Of a stretch of 64,000 bases of DNA, positions 1 to 12,137 are shown one piece after another. The translations under genes were made by a program, and so were the position numbers. Location of the stretch: contig PYIU01000003.1 in assembly GCA_003415625.1 (NCBI GenBank), positions 1,178,001 through 1,242,000 on the forward strand. The letters run 5' to 3'. The notes beneath the pieces are model-generated. The model saw only the letters and a list, made by a program, of their open reading frames with translations, searched no databases and was not told the DNA's origin. Source of the DNA: Aquanectria penicillioides. Lineage: Eukaryota > Ascomycota > Sordariomycetes > Hypocreales > Nectriaceae. Numbering within the stretch: the first letter of the stretch is position 1; each line of letters starts with the position of its first letter.

Positions 1-670
1 GAAGCTCTTACTATCCCAACGCCTACAAGGTTAGTCGTTCCCATTACACCTGGAAATAAGGAGAAAATAAAAAAGGGGAAATGGTGGGGGGTTATTTGTA
101 CCCTACTGACACTGGTTTCTCTAGGCCATCCGTCAAGTCGAGGATGACCTCAACGTCAAGTCCAATGACCGCCTGCACGTCCAGATGATGAGCTCCCTTT
201 GGGGCAGCGGCAATCCCACAGAGCACCTCAGTGATACCAGCTTCACTGCCTTTGATGACCACCGCTACCTCAAGTGGGACACCAGCGTCACCGTCTCTCA
301 TGACGCATACATCCAAGAGTCTTGCAACGACGACCGCAATTCGGACGGCCCTTCCATCGTCGGCGAATGGAGCCTTGCCGTCCCCGACGACGTCGAGCAG
401 ACCGACAGCTGGAGCCCCTCTTCTCAGAAGGACTTCTATACGAAGTGGTTCGCCGCCCAGGTCCACTCATACGAGAAATCGACTCTAGGCTGGGTGTTCT
501 GGTCTTGGAAGACTGACCTCGGCAGCGACTATCGCTGGTCTTACAAAGGTATGTAATCGTGCGTCCGTAGTAATTCAAGCTGGACGAGAATGACTAACCG
601 TGTGTATGCAGCTGCCGTTGAGGCTGGTGTTATTCCCGCCAATATCAGCCAGGTCTCTAACCCCTGCTAA
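1..670 (+). CDS. exgB: Glucan endo-1,6-beta-glucosidase B-like (GH5), 3' part
   Basis: This is the C-terminal part of a secreted GH5 glycoside hydrolase that cuts beta-1,6-glucan in fungal cell walls; the 5' part lies outside the window. Three exons are visible: 1-29, 125-548 and 612-670. The introns 30-124 and 549-611 both have GT..AG ends, and the first has a good branch site (CTGAC) just before its 3' end. The reading frame joins cleanly across both. The segment DDHRYLKW, the nucleophile motif VGEWS (Glu codon near 365) and GWVFWSWK are typical of the Aspergillus exgB type, and the protein ends in a short tail with a terminal Cys. The assignment to endo-1,6 rather than exo-1,3 activity rests on remembered similarity to exgB. 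The family is well supported and the substrate slightly less so. Confidence 0.85.
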
Positions 671-956
671 GTAAGTGGGTGAACCCAGCTGCGTAGAGGG
701 GTGGGCTTCTTGGGGTAATCCCTGTGGCGCCCTATTCAAGCCATGCATGAGCAGGCCTGGAGCCTTTCTCTGCATGTATGCAAACACTGATGTATTCAGT
801 TCTGTTTTATTAGGTACTGGCAAACCTCGGCAGACAATCTGTCGTGTTTTTAAATACTTTGCGCTCTACATTGGCATTACAACATAGCTGATGCGTAGCA
901 AAAAGTGCACATAGTTCAACGTGCATCAGTAAACCTTTGGTGGAAGATGGTGTCAT

Positions 957-1360
957 TCATTCTGTTGCGTTCTCTCCCTGACTCTTGAACAAACCCGGGT
1001 CGCGCCAGTCACGCTTCCATGCCACAGCGATCTTGACCATTGTCCGGTTGAGCCCATTCGTAAACTCGATATACTTCTGGCTCACGAGTTTGCCTTTGTC
1101 CTCACGATAGATCCATTCGATGCTCTCGTCCCCGTAATAGAGGGCTGGAACCAGGAAGGCTTTCGCCCCCTGCTTTCAGCTCGGTTGACAGGGAACAATA
1201 GGTGGGCGGCGGGAATGAACAGGCGAAAGGCTAAGACCAACTTGGAGAGGAAACCGAGAATGAAGAGGTGGAAGCTTATGTTCGCAATAGTCCAAGGAGA
1301 CTCGCGAGATGCTTTGGGGGCAAAATTATAGACAGGGAGGGTATTCAGATTGACGGGGTT
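957..1360 (-). CDS. Orphan 3' exons of an unidentified protein (no start found)
   Basis: On the minus strand an exon at 957-1169 reads openly for 70 codons to a TGA. It contains protein-like segments such as FLVPALYYGDESIEW and EFTNGLNRTMVKIAVAWKRD. A 68 bp intron (1170-1237, GT..CAG, with a CTGAA branch-like site) joins it in phase to an upstream exon beginning at 1238. That exon encodes a hydrophobic helix-like stretch (ISFHLFILGFLSK). Upstream the frame hits a stop at 1361-1363, and no start codon or convincing further exon is visible before the ABC transporter at 1797. I do not recognise the family. It may be a truncated relic or a gene whose small 5' exons I cannot see. Confidence 0.4.
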
Positions 1361-1363
1361 TTA

Positions 1364-1796
1364 TCTCGCCTCTACATTTCATTTTCAATCTCGTCTGATC
1401 GCGCGGTCCTCAACAAACGTAAAAGTATGCCACAATAATAACCATCAGAATCATCCCCCCTTATCAACAATAACAACGGTTTCACACGATAACCGGAACT
1501 CCGTTGCGCCAAACAGATGTGGACAACCATGTAATGGGGTTGCCCCAGCTCCAACCAATGTTCACTAATGATGCAGCCAGTCAGGTAGGAATAAGAAAGT
1601 AATAGATTCGCAGGTGACGTCCCGCCAGGTTATCTAACCTATACACTCTAATAACAATGTAAGTAGCATATCCCAATACACATAACACCATGCCATTCCT
1701 CTAGTACAATGCATTCAAAGGGGATTCCAAAGCCAACTCTAGAGAGAATTATCATTATTCGCGGTTAAAATTTGAGCGAAACAGCAGTCATCTTGC
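1364..1796. other. Intergenic, no gene seen
   Basis: This AT-richer stretch lies between the orphan exons and the 3' end of the ABC transporter. It should hold the 3' UTR and poly(A) site of the transporter. I see no convincing coding sequence. A missing 5' exon of the orphan gene could lie here. Confidence 0.4.
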
Positions 1797-3832
1797 TCAT
1801 TTGCGGAGCTTGAGAACCACCCAGGACGCCAAGCGGTAGCCAACGATGATAGAAATCATGATACCAACGTCCCTGCCCATGTGTCCGGTCGAGTAACCGT
1901 ACTGGTCCAAGACAGCCTGGCCATCAATCTTGCACTCGTTCGCGAGGGGCGAGTCGTACATGCAACGGCATCCCTTGCCGCACGCATACTCGCGGTTGGC
2001 AAACTCGTTGACCATCATGCCTCGAAGACGTACTTCTGGTAGTCCCAGTAGTGGAAGACGTACTTGTAAAAGGCGTTGAGGATAGTTGGGGGCACCATGA
2101 AGCCGCCGACGGACATCCACAGACCGTTGGCAAAGGCCACCAGCGCGAGCGAGATGACAAAGCTAGGGAACAGCGACGTCATGAAGACAACGAGTGACTC
2201 GGCGGCCAGCAGATCCAGGAACAACCACATGACCCAGGTGAAGAAGGCGACGGCGGTGGGCTGGAAGTTGGACAACCAGTATGAGATGACGGAGAAGAGC
2301 ATGGCAATGAGAAACAGGTAAGGGATGCCGATGAAGAAGTTGGACAAGATCAGTTCCGTTGCGCCGTACAGGCCGTTGTGGTGCTCCTTCACGTATTGCA
2401 GGCGGTCCTCGATAAAGGACGGCACATAGGCGACAGCCATGAAACTCATGAAAGCGGAGCCGAAGAACAGGGCGTTGATGAAGGGCTGAATGGATTCCTG
2501 GTCGGCGTCTAGACGTACCCAGACGGTGCCCATCATGATAGCCAGACCGAGGTACATGGCGATACGGATACCGTATGCAACCACATCTCGATAACTCTTG
2601 ACGAAGCTACGGTGCAGCAGTGTGAGCGTGAGGCTAGGCATGCTTGGGCGCTTGTCTACAGTCTCAATGGTGAAGTGTTCGTTTGTAGCTGACGCCGCGG
2701 CTACCTGTGAGCTGATCTCGCTAGCCTGTCGCGATGACTGCCAGGCAGCCTGCAGCTTATCCAGACGCTGGGCAGCAGCAGCCTTGTCCTGGGCGAAGTC
2801 GATGTTGACGAGCTCGAGAAGATACTCGGCGGGGTTGATGTACTGCGGCATGGCGGCACCAGCCTCAGCGTAGTAGTTGGTGACTCCACTAATAGGGCCA
2901 AAATAATGAGGGCGGCCAGCAGACAGGAGCATCAGCTTGTCGAAGAGGTTAAAGGTGGTGGTGGAGGGCTGGTGAATGGAGCAAATGACGATCAAGTTGT
3001 TGCGGCGGGCGACGTTGCGCAGGTAGTTGACGACTTCCCAGCTGGCAGCAGAGTCCAGGCCGCTGGTAGGTTCATCGAGGAAGAGGAGTTTCGGACTTGT
3101 GATCAGTTGCGAGGCTACGCCGACTCGGCGCTTCTGGCCGCCAGAAATACCTTTGCGGATGGGCGTGCCGATAAGGGTGTTTGCCTGCTCGACAAGACCA
3201 AAAGATTCGAGGAGGCCGTTGATACGGAGAATACGCTCTTGCTTGGGGAGGGAACTGTGAAGGAGCTTCTTGTTAGAATATGTATGCTGGTGGGTTTGTG
3301 GTTGCATGCGCTGCTCACCTGGTACTAGCAAGACGGGACGAGAACTCCAACGTCTCTCGGACGGTCAGAGAGCCGATAAGAGCATCTTCTTGCTCCACGA
3401 AGCAGGAAATCTGGCGGAATTCATTGCGAGAAAGGTGGCTTCCGTTGACAAGGACTTCGGACTCGACGTTGCTGGCATTGGTAGGTCGTCGGGCGAGGAC
3501 GTTGAGTAGCGTTGTCTTTCCACAGCCAGACGGGCCCATCAGGGCACAAATCTCACCTGTCGGCGCAAGACTGTCAGCTTTTCGGCGCTTCCTCCAATTG
3601 AGTTGCGGTTTTCGCGGGGTAGCTACTTACCCGCTTCCACAATGCCCTCGACATTGTCGACAATCTTCTTTGGCTGCTTTGTTTCGCGGTCCTTCACATT
3701 GACAGTCACATTTCGCCAAGTCAAGCTGCGGACAGTCGTGTTGAGCAAATGCTTCTCTGCGACTGGTCTCTGCTCGGGATCCATGCTGTGGTCCAGATTA
3801 TCCATCAGATAATACTGCTCGTACTTGTTCAT
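1797..3832 (-). CDS. ABCG (white-brown complex) half-transporter, frameshifted near the C-terminus
   Basis: The gene encodes a membrane ATP-binding cassette exporter with the ABCG order, nucleotide-binding domain then membrane domain. Exons are 3631-3832, 3319-3556 and 1797-3254; the introns (3557-3630, 3255-3318) have GT..CAG ends and join in phase. Visible motifs are Walker A GPSGCGKTT (about residue 75), signature ISGGQKRR (about 184), Walker B LLFLDEPTSG (about 205-214) and five or six hydrophobic segments in the C-terminal half. At 2020-2021 the frame breaks by one base after the motif DYQKYVFE. The next frame continues with MMVNEF, a segment that normally follows directly in this family, and runs to a stop at 1797. 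Restoring one base gives about 632 residues, normal for an ABCG half-transporter. The break looks like a sequence error or a very recent mutation. The substrate is unknown. Confidence 0.88.
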
Positions 3833-5910
3833 ATCGAGAGAAAAGAAGAAGAAAAGGGAGAAAAAGGGAGGAGGAAGAGGTGGAGGGGACTAAAATTAAT
3901 AGAATTGGCCCAGGAACTCGTCGGCCGCGCCACGGGAAGGGAGGAGGAGCCTCTGTGGGTGCGGGCTGGCTCAGACGCAAGCTTTTTGAGACAGCTCACT
4001 AGCCAATGCAGCTTACACCATGTGCTGGCTTTTGATCGACGCACAATGCACTGCCGAGGATCCGATCCTTTGAGTTTGAACTTGATCGCAAATGAATGAT
4101 TGTTGGAAACCGGCTTTGTCGCAATGGTTTGGTGTTGCTCGCGGTTTGATCTCAACTTCTTTTTTTTCTCTTTATTCGGTGCCACGTGCAGGCCGTAGCC
4201 CCGTCACCGGGCCCTCAGCAGCCTTTATGAAACCCCAGACAGCAATGCCTAGCTACCTTCTCTTTTCCTTCTCGTCCCCGAGGCCAGGGCCAGCAACAGG
4301 TCCCCTCCAGGTCCGCTCCATCTCTGCAGCAGCCTGAAGCATGTCAGACGGGCTCGCCGGCCACTCACGTTGGGTTCTTTTGCTGTTGCGACCGTTTTCT
4401 CCCCTCCAAACGCGCCAGCTTGGCGTTGCGCTACCAACGGCCGCCCGGCGGACACCAGGCGGACACCAAGCTGGAGCTGCCCGAGGTGACCGAGTGGAGC
4501 CCGCGTCTGCAGGTACGTACCCCGATGGCCCGTCAGGCCCTGCCAACTCTATCCCAAATCTGTCCCGGCAATGGTAGACCCCGACGCCCCTCCCGTCTCA
4601 GCACAGAGTGGAGCCCGTTCAATTCCTTCATTGGTCAGTCATTTACAGATGAAGATCCAGGTCGCCGACCATGGTAGGGCTGAGGTCGCCGATCAGTGAA
4701 ATGATGAACCCTCCCAAACTCCCAAGCCCTGCCACGAAACCAAAATCCTTCTAACTATGCCTTTACCCTCGCCCATGGATCTCCTCCCCCCAGCTAGGCA
4801 ATCTTTCGGTGTTGAGTTTCTCTCGGACCGTCTAGATCCATTAGATCTACGTAATGAATTTTGATCACGCTACTACCTACCTAATGTATGTGGAACCAGA
4901 ACGTAACGTGTCGTGTCGTCGCCAAGCCCCTCCATACTCCCTACAAGCACACTTCCATCAGCCTCTCATGAACTCGTCCGCAGCAGTCAATTCTTTGCCA
5001 ATCATATCCCATGCTTTTCACCCCTACTACGTACCTTTCATTGACCTACCCTGCCTTTCCAAGGAGGCGGAGCCTCAGTCCAGTAAACTCTGCAAACCCA
5101 GCGCCTCGGTGTTTTGGTGGCGTATGCAACCCCCCCTCCCCCCCCCCCAACAGCGATGACCGGCAGGATGCACAATCATGCCATCGATCACAGCCTCCCT
5201 GCAATGTTTGCGCTAAAGTGTGGCGAGACAGGAAGCCCCGGCACTTCCATTTCTAAAACAACCATCCTTTCTAAATCCAAATTTAGGGCCCTATTTACAA
5301 CTGGTTCCACATTGCTGGGCTCCAGGGGTAGCATGTAGATCCAAATGCTAAGCTTAAACTGGTAACCTCAAGGAACTATTACGGCCCTTCTCAATGTCAG
5401 GAACCATGAACATGAATGAGAGATACCACAGGGAATCATTAACTGGATGCCATCCGTTGTCAGCTTTCGAGAAGCCCCGGCTGCAATCGCTTCTCCACTC
5501 GAGGCGCTGTTTGCAGCTGCGCTGCATGTTCTCAAATAGTCACGAACACAAGTTGCCATGCACATCGGATTGTCATCAATCTGAAGAATAGAACAAACTC
5601 TGAATATTCAAACTATCAACCCAAAGAGGCAGTCCAGGGCTCTGGCCTCAATCTTTACTGGTATCCCCAAAACCAAACTCCGGTCGCCGTGAATACACTC
5701 AAATCCAAACCAGTATCTAAATCTCACTCTTTCCCACCTTTTTCTTCCCAATGTCAAATAATCCAATAGAAACACCTTGTCTCATATCGTCATGTACCTG
5801 TACCCCAGTCTCCACGCGTCTACAGTAGCGCCAAGGCACTGCCCATGTAACGCACCATTTGTCTTACACACCCAAGTAGCACACCCCCAAGCTCCAGGCC
5901 CCTGTCCTTT
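3833..5910. other. Intergenic, promoter of the ABC transporter and 3' flank of the regulator
   Basis: About 2.1 kb without a recognisable gene. The part next to 3833 is purine-rich on the plus strand, meaning a CT-rich leader for the minus-strand transporter, as is common in fungal promoters. A short duplication of CGGACACCA units lies near 4450-4470 and a C-run near 5138-5150. Nothing else is supported. Confidence 0.5.
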
Positions 5911-8353
5911 CTAGCCCATCAAGTTTGGCATATCAGACATCGTCTGAATGTTCTCAATCTCGCCGATAATCGACTCATCGGCGGCGATGCTGTTAATCAC
6001 CTCCTCTTGGGTGAGACCTATCCAGTATTGAGGAGCCAGCTGCTGCTGCTTCTTGATGCGGTACACTTCTTGTGCAACGCCTTTGACCTGTCCACTAGCC
6101 CTGTCTGCTGCAGACCACACCTGCGACAGTTGCGCAAGAGCACCAATATTTAAGCGGATCCGCTGACGAAGGCTGTCGTCGTTCTGGGCCACGAAAAGAA
6201 GTGCCCACTTGCTAAGATGAACAATAGATGATAAGGTAATGACGCAGGCAAAAAAGTGAGAGTGCGAGAGAAGAGGAACACGGTGTGTGACCAGCTTGCT
6301 GATTTCGTTGGCCGATTGAATGGTATGCTTAGTATGTGAATTAAACGAATCGCCCGATGGTACGGGAGCATGTGGTGCGCAGGAGTTGACGTTGCGAGTT
6401 GGCGACGAGTCAAGCTGAGAGTGAGGCTGGTGGAGGAGGATAGAAGTGGCATGATGCATCATGTGTGCCTGGAACATCATCTCGTCCAGCCTGCCGTCTT
6501 TGTAAAGCGCGTCCCGCTTAGACTCGGGCAGATGAAGTCGCCAGTTTGTGAGAAGTGCTTCAATCTTGGCGAGGTTCTCGTCCTCAGGACCAAAGATAGG
6601 AGGCACTCTCATAAACTTTCCAAGATTGCGTGCGCATTGAATGCGATAAGCGAATGATGAGAACTCTTGGTCGTTGCCTGAGAAGTCACTGTCCTCCATG
6701 TCCTCAAGGTATAACGACTGGGGGATGTGCTGAAACCGACAGGTCAGCACATGTAGTTATTAAAGTTGTTGTTGTCGGTCGAGCTTACACCAGAGAGATA
6801 CTGATACTCTTCGCATGGCAGGCCCACGTCTGAAGGTACATCGTACAGGAGGAAGTTGGTAGTGCGGTGGACCCCAGCGATCATGCCGTCAATGACATAG
6901 AGATCCCACCAGGTCCTTCGCCAGCTCTCTTCCAGAACAGGCATTCCTCGGCCGTTGAGCGAGGCATAGGGTCGAGTGTTAAGGCCGATCTGAACCGAAA
7001 TTCGCTCAGCATCAGCCAGGATTTCTCGAGCTTTTTCCTGCTGGCAGCCACCATCGAGTCCGATGATGAGAAGCAGCATAGCCTGGACCAGGAAACCGTC
7101 CTTGAGCCTGTTCGGCTCGTAAACCAGACGATAAGCCTCTTCAAAGAAACTGGCACGAGTCGGGCCAGCGTCAATGTAGAGCGAGCCGACCCAACGCATA
7201 GCAGCGAGGAGGGGCTCAACCAGGCCCTCCTTGGCTATCCGAAGGAGGTATTCCTTGGGTAGCACAAAGGGATGGGCAGCATGGAAATGATGGTAGAAGG
7301 ACTCGATGCATCGCTCTCCTGGAGTAGGCACTGGGACTCGAGCAGGGACCTGATGGCTGAGAACCATGTTGGAAGTATCCACGCCACCGTATGATCGGTA
7401 AAGCGCGAGGTGAGCATTGTTTGGGGGGGAGTTATTGGGGAGGAAGGGAGATGGAGAACCGCCTGGAAGGACAATGGCGGGATTGAACGCAGCGTTGATG
7501 GACGAGGGACCAGGAACCGCGGTGTTGGAGCTGAGCACTGGTGGTTCGGTGCTGGTAGAAGACTCACGGGCGGGGGAAGACGCACGGCGCTTGTTTGGGT
7601 TCTTGGCTGTCCCTCGGCGCGGGCCTTTGTAACCACGACGAGATGCAACATAGATGCACTCGGAGTTGGAGCTGGTGCAGCGGGAGCAAGGGCTCTGGCC
7701 ATCACACTTGAGATGCTTGCCGCGCTGGAGTTGAGCATATGAGGTTAGCCTCTTGAGCAGAAATTTGTGTGTATACGTGGGGTTGCAAGCGAGGCCTCGG
7801 CCCATCGCTTAGAAATTGCGGCGATTGCAGGAAGGGGAGATAGAAAACAGTAAGGGGGTCAACTCACACAAGCAAGGCAGGCAGCTGGAACTGAAGGAGT
7901 ATTTATGCGCGTCTCGGAGGCTGTCGCAGAGGGCGACGGTGCTGTGGAAGCGAAACCATCGAGCCCAAGCAACTGAGAGTTGGGAGATGCAGAGCTCGAT
8001 GGTGGGTCGGAGAAAGACTCCATGTCTTTTCCGAGGGGGGCCTGAGGATAGGGAGACGACATAGGATCCATAACTGGAGGGTACCAGATATATTCGGTAT
8101 TGGGGAGGCCGGCGTAGAAGTTGTAAGGAGAATGTGGTGGAGGTGGAGGTGATGGCGTTGGTGAGTAGTAGTATGTGTGGGCTGCGGTGGTAGCACCCAT
8201 GGGCTGGGCAAGGGCGTTCATGAAGAATGCGCACCCAGGTGCGATGTGGTGCCTTCTGGTTTCCGGCAAGTACTTCCTTGCGGGCAGGTACAATTGAGCT
8301 CTGTTGGCCTGTGCTGGAGTAGACTTTGGGAACGCTGCAGGGTCGGGGACCAA
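5911..8353 (-). CDS. Zn(II)2Cys6 fungal-type transcription factor
   Basis: This is a nuclear DNA-binding regulator of the Gal4-type binuclear zinc cluster family. Exons are 7868-8353, 6789-7724 and 5911-6729, with introns 7725-7867 and 6730-6788. The first intron splits the zinc cluster: joining the exons gives CLACRGKHLKC followed by CSRC and a final Cys, the C-X2-C-X6-C..C-X2-C-X6-C pattern. A basic linker (RRGYKGPRRG) follows. The middle and C-terminal parts look like the fungal-specific regulatory domain (PFVLPKEYLLRIAKEG; WVGSLYIDAG; RRTWWDLYVIDGMIAG). The N-terminus is Pro/Ser/Tyr-rich and disordered. The longest model has 746 residues; the Met at 8221 may be the true start, since the first 44 residues look unlike the rest. 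The target genes are unknown, and no metabolic cluster lies beside it. Confidence 0.88.
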
Positions 8354-8540
8354 TGACTAAGCTCGGGGGCGGCCCAAAAAGTTAAAAGACACTGTCCGTG
8401 TAGTAAGACGGTGGTGGGTGTTATAAGTGCTCCAAAGCAGCCTGTGCAAATGAAATATGCTCAGGGAGATGGAATAGCACGATCTGGCTCGTTGATGACG
8501 ATGATGATGATGGGGATGACGAGTGGGTATATATGCAAAA

Positions 8541-8576
8541 GTGTGTGTATGTGTAGGTGAGTCTGTGTGTGTGTGA
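8541..8576. repeat. GT-rich microsatellite
   Basis: An interrupted run of GT/TG dinucleotides lies about 200 bp upstream of the regulator's first ATG. Confidence 0.8.
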
Positions 8577-8810
8577 CTCTTTCCCATGAGGATGAGCGAG
8601 GAAAAGGCCGTTGAGATCTGGGGAGATGGAGGCATCAAATATCCCGTTCCCCCATCTCAGCCCAGCCCCAGCTCGCAGGTACCAAAAGCACGACCACAAG
8701 CACAAGCACAAGGACGCAGCTAACCTCCTTGGTCACCCCCCTCTACCCATCTTGTCGGGGCTCAACTACCGCACATCCCCTGTCAACCCTCCACTTTGAA
8801 GTTGCGGATG

Positions 8811-8885
8811 GCGGCGTGAGGCGTGAGTGAGGCGTGAGGCGGGAGGCGTGAGGTGTGAAGGCAAAGAGGCGTGCGACGTGCGGCG
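8811..8885. repeat. Degenerate GAGGCGT tandem repeat
   Basis: Imperfect tandem copies of a 7-base unit close to GAGGCGT or GTGAGGC. A related stretch occurs near 28624-28652. Confidence 0.65.
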
Positions 8886-9770
8886 TGTGAGTGGAAGACC
8901 CAGCCCGATACGTGCCCCTGACACAGACGAACCCGTCAGATTCGCCATTCTCACGACGAGATTGAGAAAAACCCCGACCACTGAGCGGCCTTCAAGCCAT
9001 CATCAAGAGGTGGATCTCCTGCGGCCGGCGATGTTGACTGGCCGTTGTGGTATTGGACCGCGTCCTGAGACCCAGCACCTTCAGCCTTCAGCCTTAGCTC
9101 GAGGAAAGCGCCCCAGGCTCGGGATGGGGTGCTGCAGTGCTGGCATCTAACATCAAGACCCCCTCCTTTCAGGTCCCTTTGAAGCCCCCCTGAGTCCTGG
9201 TACCACTGGCACGTTGCACCTGTACCGGGGAGGGAAGGATCCAGGGAGCACCTCGGTCATGGCCGACTCTGCGCGCGTATACGGATATGCCAGACGACGG
9301 GAAAAGGATCTACTCCATAAACAGCGGAATATGGGAGGTGGCTCGTAACTGAACCAATCCAAGGCCTCTCTTGCGCGGATGGCCCAGGCGGCGCTCGTAA
9401 AACAGACCAATGGTCTGCTCTGGAATCGCGGATGAAGGAAGTTTGCCAAGTTGGAAGCTCCAATGCTCAAGGATCACAAGTGAGTCCATGCAGGAGTTGA
9501 CATTACCAAGGCAGTCTAAGTGTCGGGGCCACCGAAGCGTCCGCGCTGCCCTAGATGGGTGGCCCCTGTAACAGTCTGCAGTGTCCCCGGGCCGTCGAGC
9601 CCTGTAAGGCCGAGCTTTTAGGGCGGCCTCGATAAAAAAACACCCCCAGCCTCCGGTAGCCGACCTGCAATCCACCGGCTGCAAGTTCGCACCCCTGCCA
9701 CTGCAACCACTGCCACGGGGTCCGGCCCAGAGCCATTGGGCAGGTCGAGCGTCCAATAGCTACCTGCCAA

Positions 9771-9815
9771 TGTAGGTAGGTATCCGGAAGTTGGTAGGTA
9801 CCTACCTAGCTAGCT
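9771..9815. repeat. Palindromic TAGGTACC/CTAGCTAG repeats
   Basis: The block contains the palindrome GGTAGGTACCTACC followed by CTAGCTAG. It is the same repeat type as at 29660-29695 and 45160-45200. Confidence 0.6.
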
Positions 9816-12101
9816 GTCTGTCCGCCCGTCTCCCGGCGAAGGAGCCCACTGGACGATCCACTAGATCTCCACTGTCCCATGCACCACCACGGTGCTGGGC
9901 AGCAACCTCAGTCCAGTGCATTCCCCAGTGGAGGCGCCCCTCCTCCACATGAGCAAGCTGCGCTCATATGCCCGCCAGTTTCTTGCACGTTCAAAAGTGA
10001 ATCACGCTTGGCCCTCCATCCCTAGATTCCGCCTTTTGTCACTGGCCAGTGTACGCCACGATGGTGTTGTCGTCGTCTGTGCGATGCTGTGGAGTTCCCC
10101 TCTGCATGGCAAGGTTGTTCGCGAGGCATTCCCGCCGCCGTACGCACGGAGAGCAGCTACTTTCCTAGCAGGTCGAGCCAAGTAAGGTACGGAGCATGTC
10201 AAACGGCGGGCAAAACGGCGGGCTGCAGATTCTCCCACCACGTCTTGATAGCAGGGTCATGCTGGGCGGAGTCTCCCTTCATAGGCCATTGGTACCCCTC
10301 GTGTGACAGACGATGGCAATGCGCCTCCACCAAACAAGCCCATCCCCCATCCACACCCGGCCTTACCTCGCAAATAGTGCGTAGGGGCTGAAGCTCTTCC
10401 CTTTCCAAACCCAAGCCCTTTCCGTTCTTGTCGCCCATCGTCACCCATCGTCACCCATCAAGCTCAGATGCTTGTCCGCCAGGTACGTACTGTCACCGCT
10501 CTTCTGCTGCTTCCCTGCACCTTTCCCCTGCCACATACATGTCCTGCCACATACCTCGTTACCACCACCGACGATAGTCTCTCTCCTCATCCATCTATCT
10601 GCACCGCATCGGGACCGCCTGCGCCTCAGGTGCCGAAGCTGGAACCGCTGGATTGCCAAACGACTGGTTGCGAGAGCCTTAGCTCCCGTTCATGATACTG
10701 CCAAGCTGACAGCTTGGTTTGGCCGTCCCGCCTTTTTCGACATGAAGCTTCATCGCTGTCGTCCAGCCCTTTGGGTCCTCCATCTTAGTTGTGTAACATC
10801 TTGTTTGTATTTAATTTAATTTTCAATTTTCCTTTTTTTTTGTGTCTGTCGGATAGACTAGTCATACACATGATTCTAGGCTGAGCATTCCAGTCAGACT
10901 TCATGCCAAATCTCAATGGTTGGTATCATTCAAGCTAGTTAGGGCACTTGGCACTTACACCTCACTAGCCAAGCTCCTTTATGCTCAGCATCGTTGCATT
11001 TCATGAATCCTACCGAGTTCACTTACTCAAAACTACCATGGTGTCTTACGGGTTTCAACAGCTTTCCATTGCCAAAAGGAATACCGGGGCTGCGATGTCG
11101 GGAGTCCGGGACTCTCTCCCTAGGCCAACAGTTCAAGATTAGCCTGTTGCGGTTGCATCGAGACGTGCAACAACATGACCCATCGAAACCTCTAGCTATA
11201 AGACCGGGGTCCCCTGTCAATGGGAAATCTGTCAACCACCGAGAAAAGATGCCTCAAGTGAATTTCTTACTGGGTCCTCGGCTTGCCAAGTCTTCCGCCA
11301 ACTCATGTTTTGCATACGCGCACTCCGGATACAGTACCACTAGGCCCCCCTTCTGTTGCCCTCCTGTAGCTCTTCATGCCATACTCCCACCTCGTTGCGG
11401 CGCAAACATTAGCGAGCCTAGCAAAATGTGGTTCTCCATTACCCCAACGTGGGTACTCCCACGATGTCCCATGGCCGGATGACGAAAAATAAGATGCAGT
11501 CGGCTCGCTTGAAATGTGGCTGCCTACGTACTAGCACTCTCCGCTCCGGCATCACCGCCCTGCGTGTAACATGCCATGCCGCACCAGGGTGTGGCTTGCT
11601 CTGCCTCACCAGGCCGCCGAGATGTCTGTTGGCCTGATGCACGATCGTGGTGCCTCAATTTCACTGACGATGGGGGTTTGAGGACATATCTTGATGTTTT
11701 TTTTCAGGGTCCTCTGGCCCTTGGCAAGGTTGTTGTTTGTGCAGCCGCCATGATGTCATGGCGGCGCGCCTAAAATGGCGTGCACGGTTCTAGAAGCAGG
11801 TCCATTTGAGAAGAGCGGTCTGCTTAACAATTTTTTGTCCCACTTGCGACCACTTGAGACCGTGGTGACTGCCACATACCACCCGCCGCAATGCGGCCAA
11901 GAAATTAACCTTAACCAGTTGGCCGTTGAGCTTTATCACATTCATTGCCGCTTTCAGATGGGGCCTATTTCCTCGGTAGCGACAACAACAACAACAATGC
12001 CTGGTCGAATGTTATTCTTGCATGACATTGAACGGGGAAAGGAGTGAAAAAATTGAAGGCAGCAAAGTGAGAAAGCCTCCCCTTGACCATCGCTTATCCA
12101 T

Positions 12102-12137
12102 CATTCTCCATTCTCCATTCTCCATTCTCCATTCTCC
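12102..12137. repeat. CATTCTC heptamer tandem repeat
   Basis: About five perfect tandem copies of CATTCTC inside a longer pyrimidine-rich block. Confidence 0.8.

Noticed and set aside
3255..3331. An ABC transporter exon starting with a new Met near 3331
   Set aside because: This sequence is a 64 bp intron with good GT..CAG ends; splicing it joins the conserved domain in phase.
12102..12137. Tandem repeats resembling a CRISPR-like array
   Set aside because: The units are contiguous without spacers and the genome is eukaryotic; it is a simple microsatellite.
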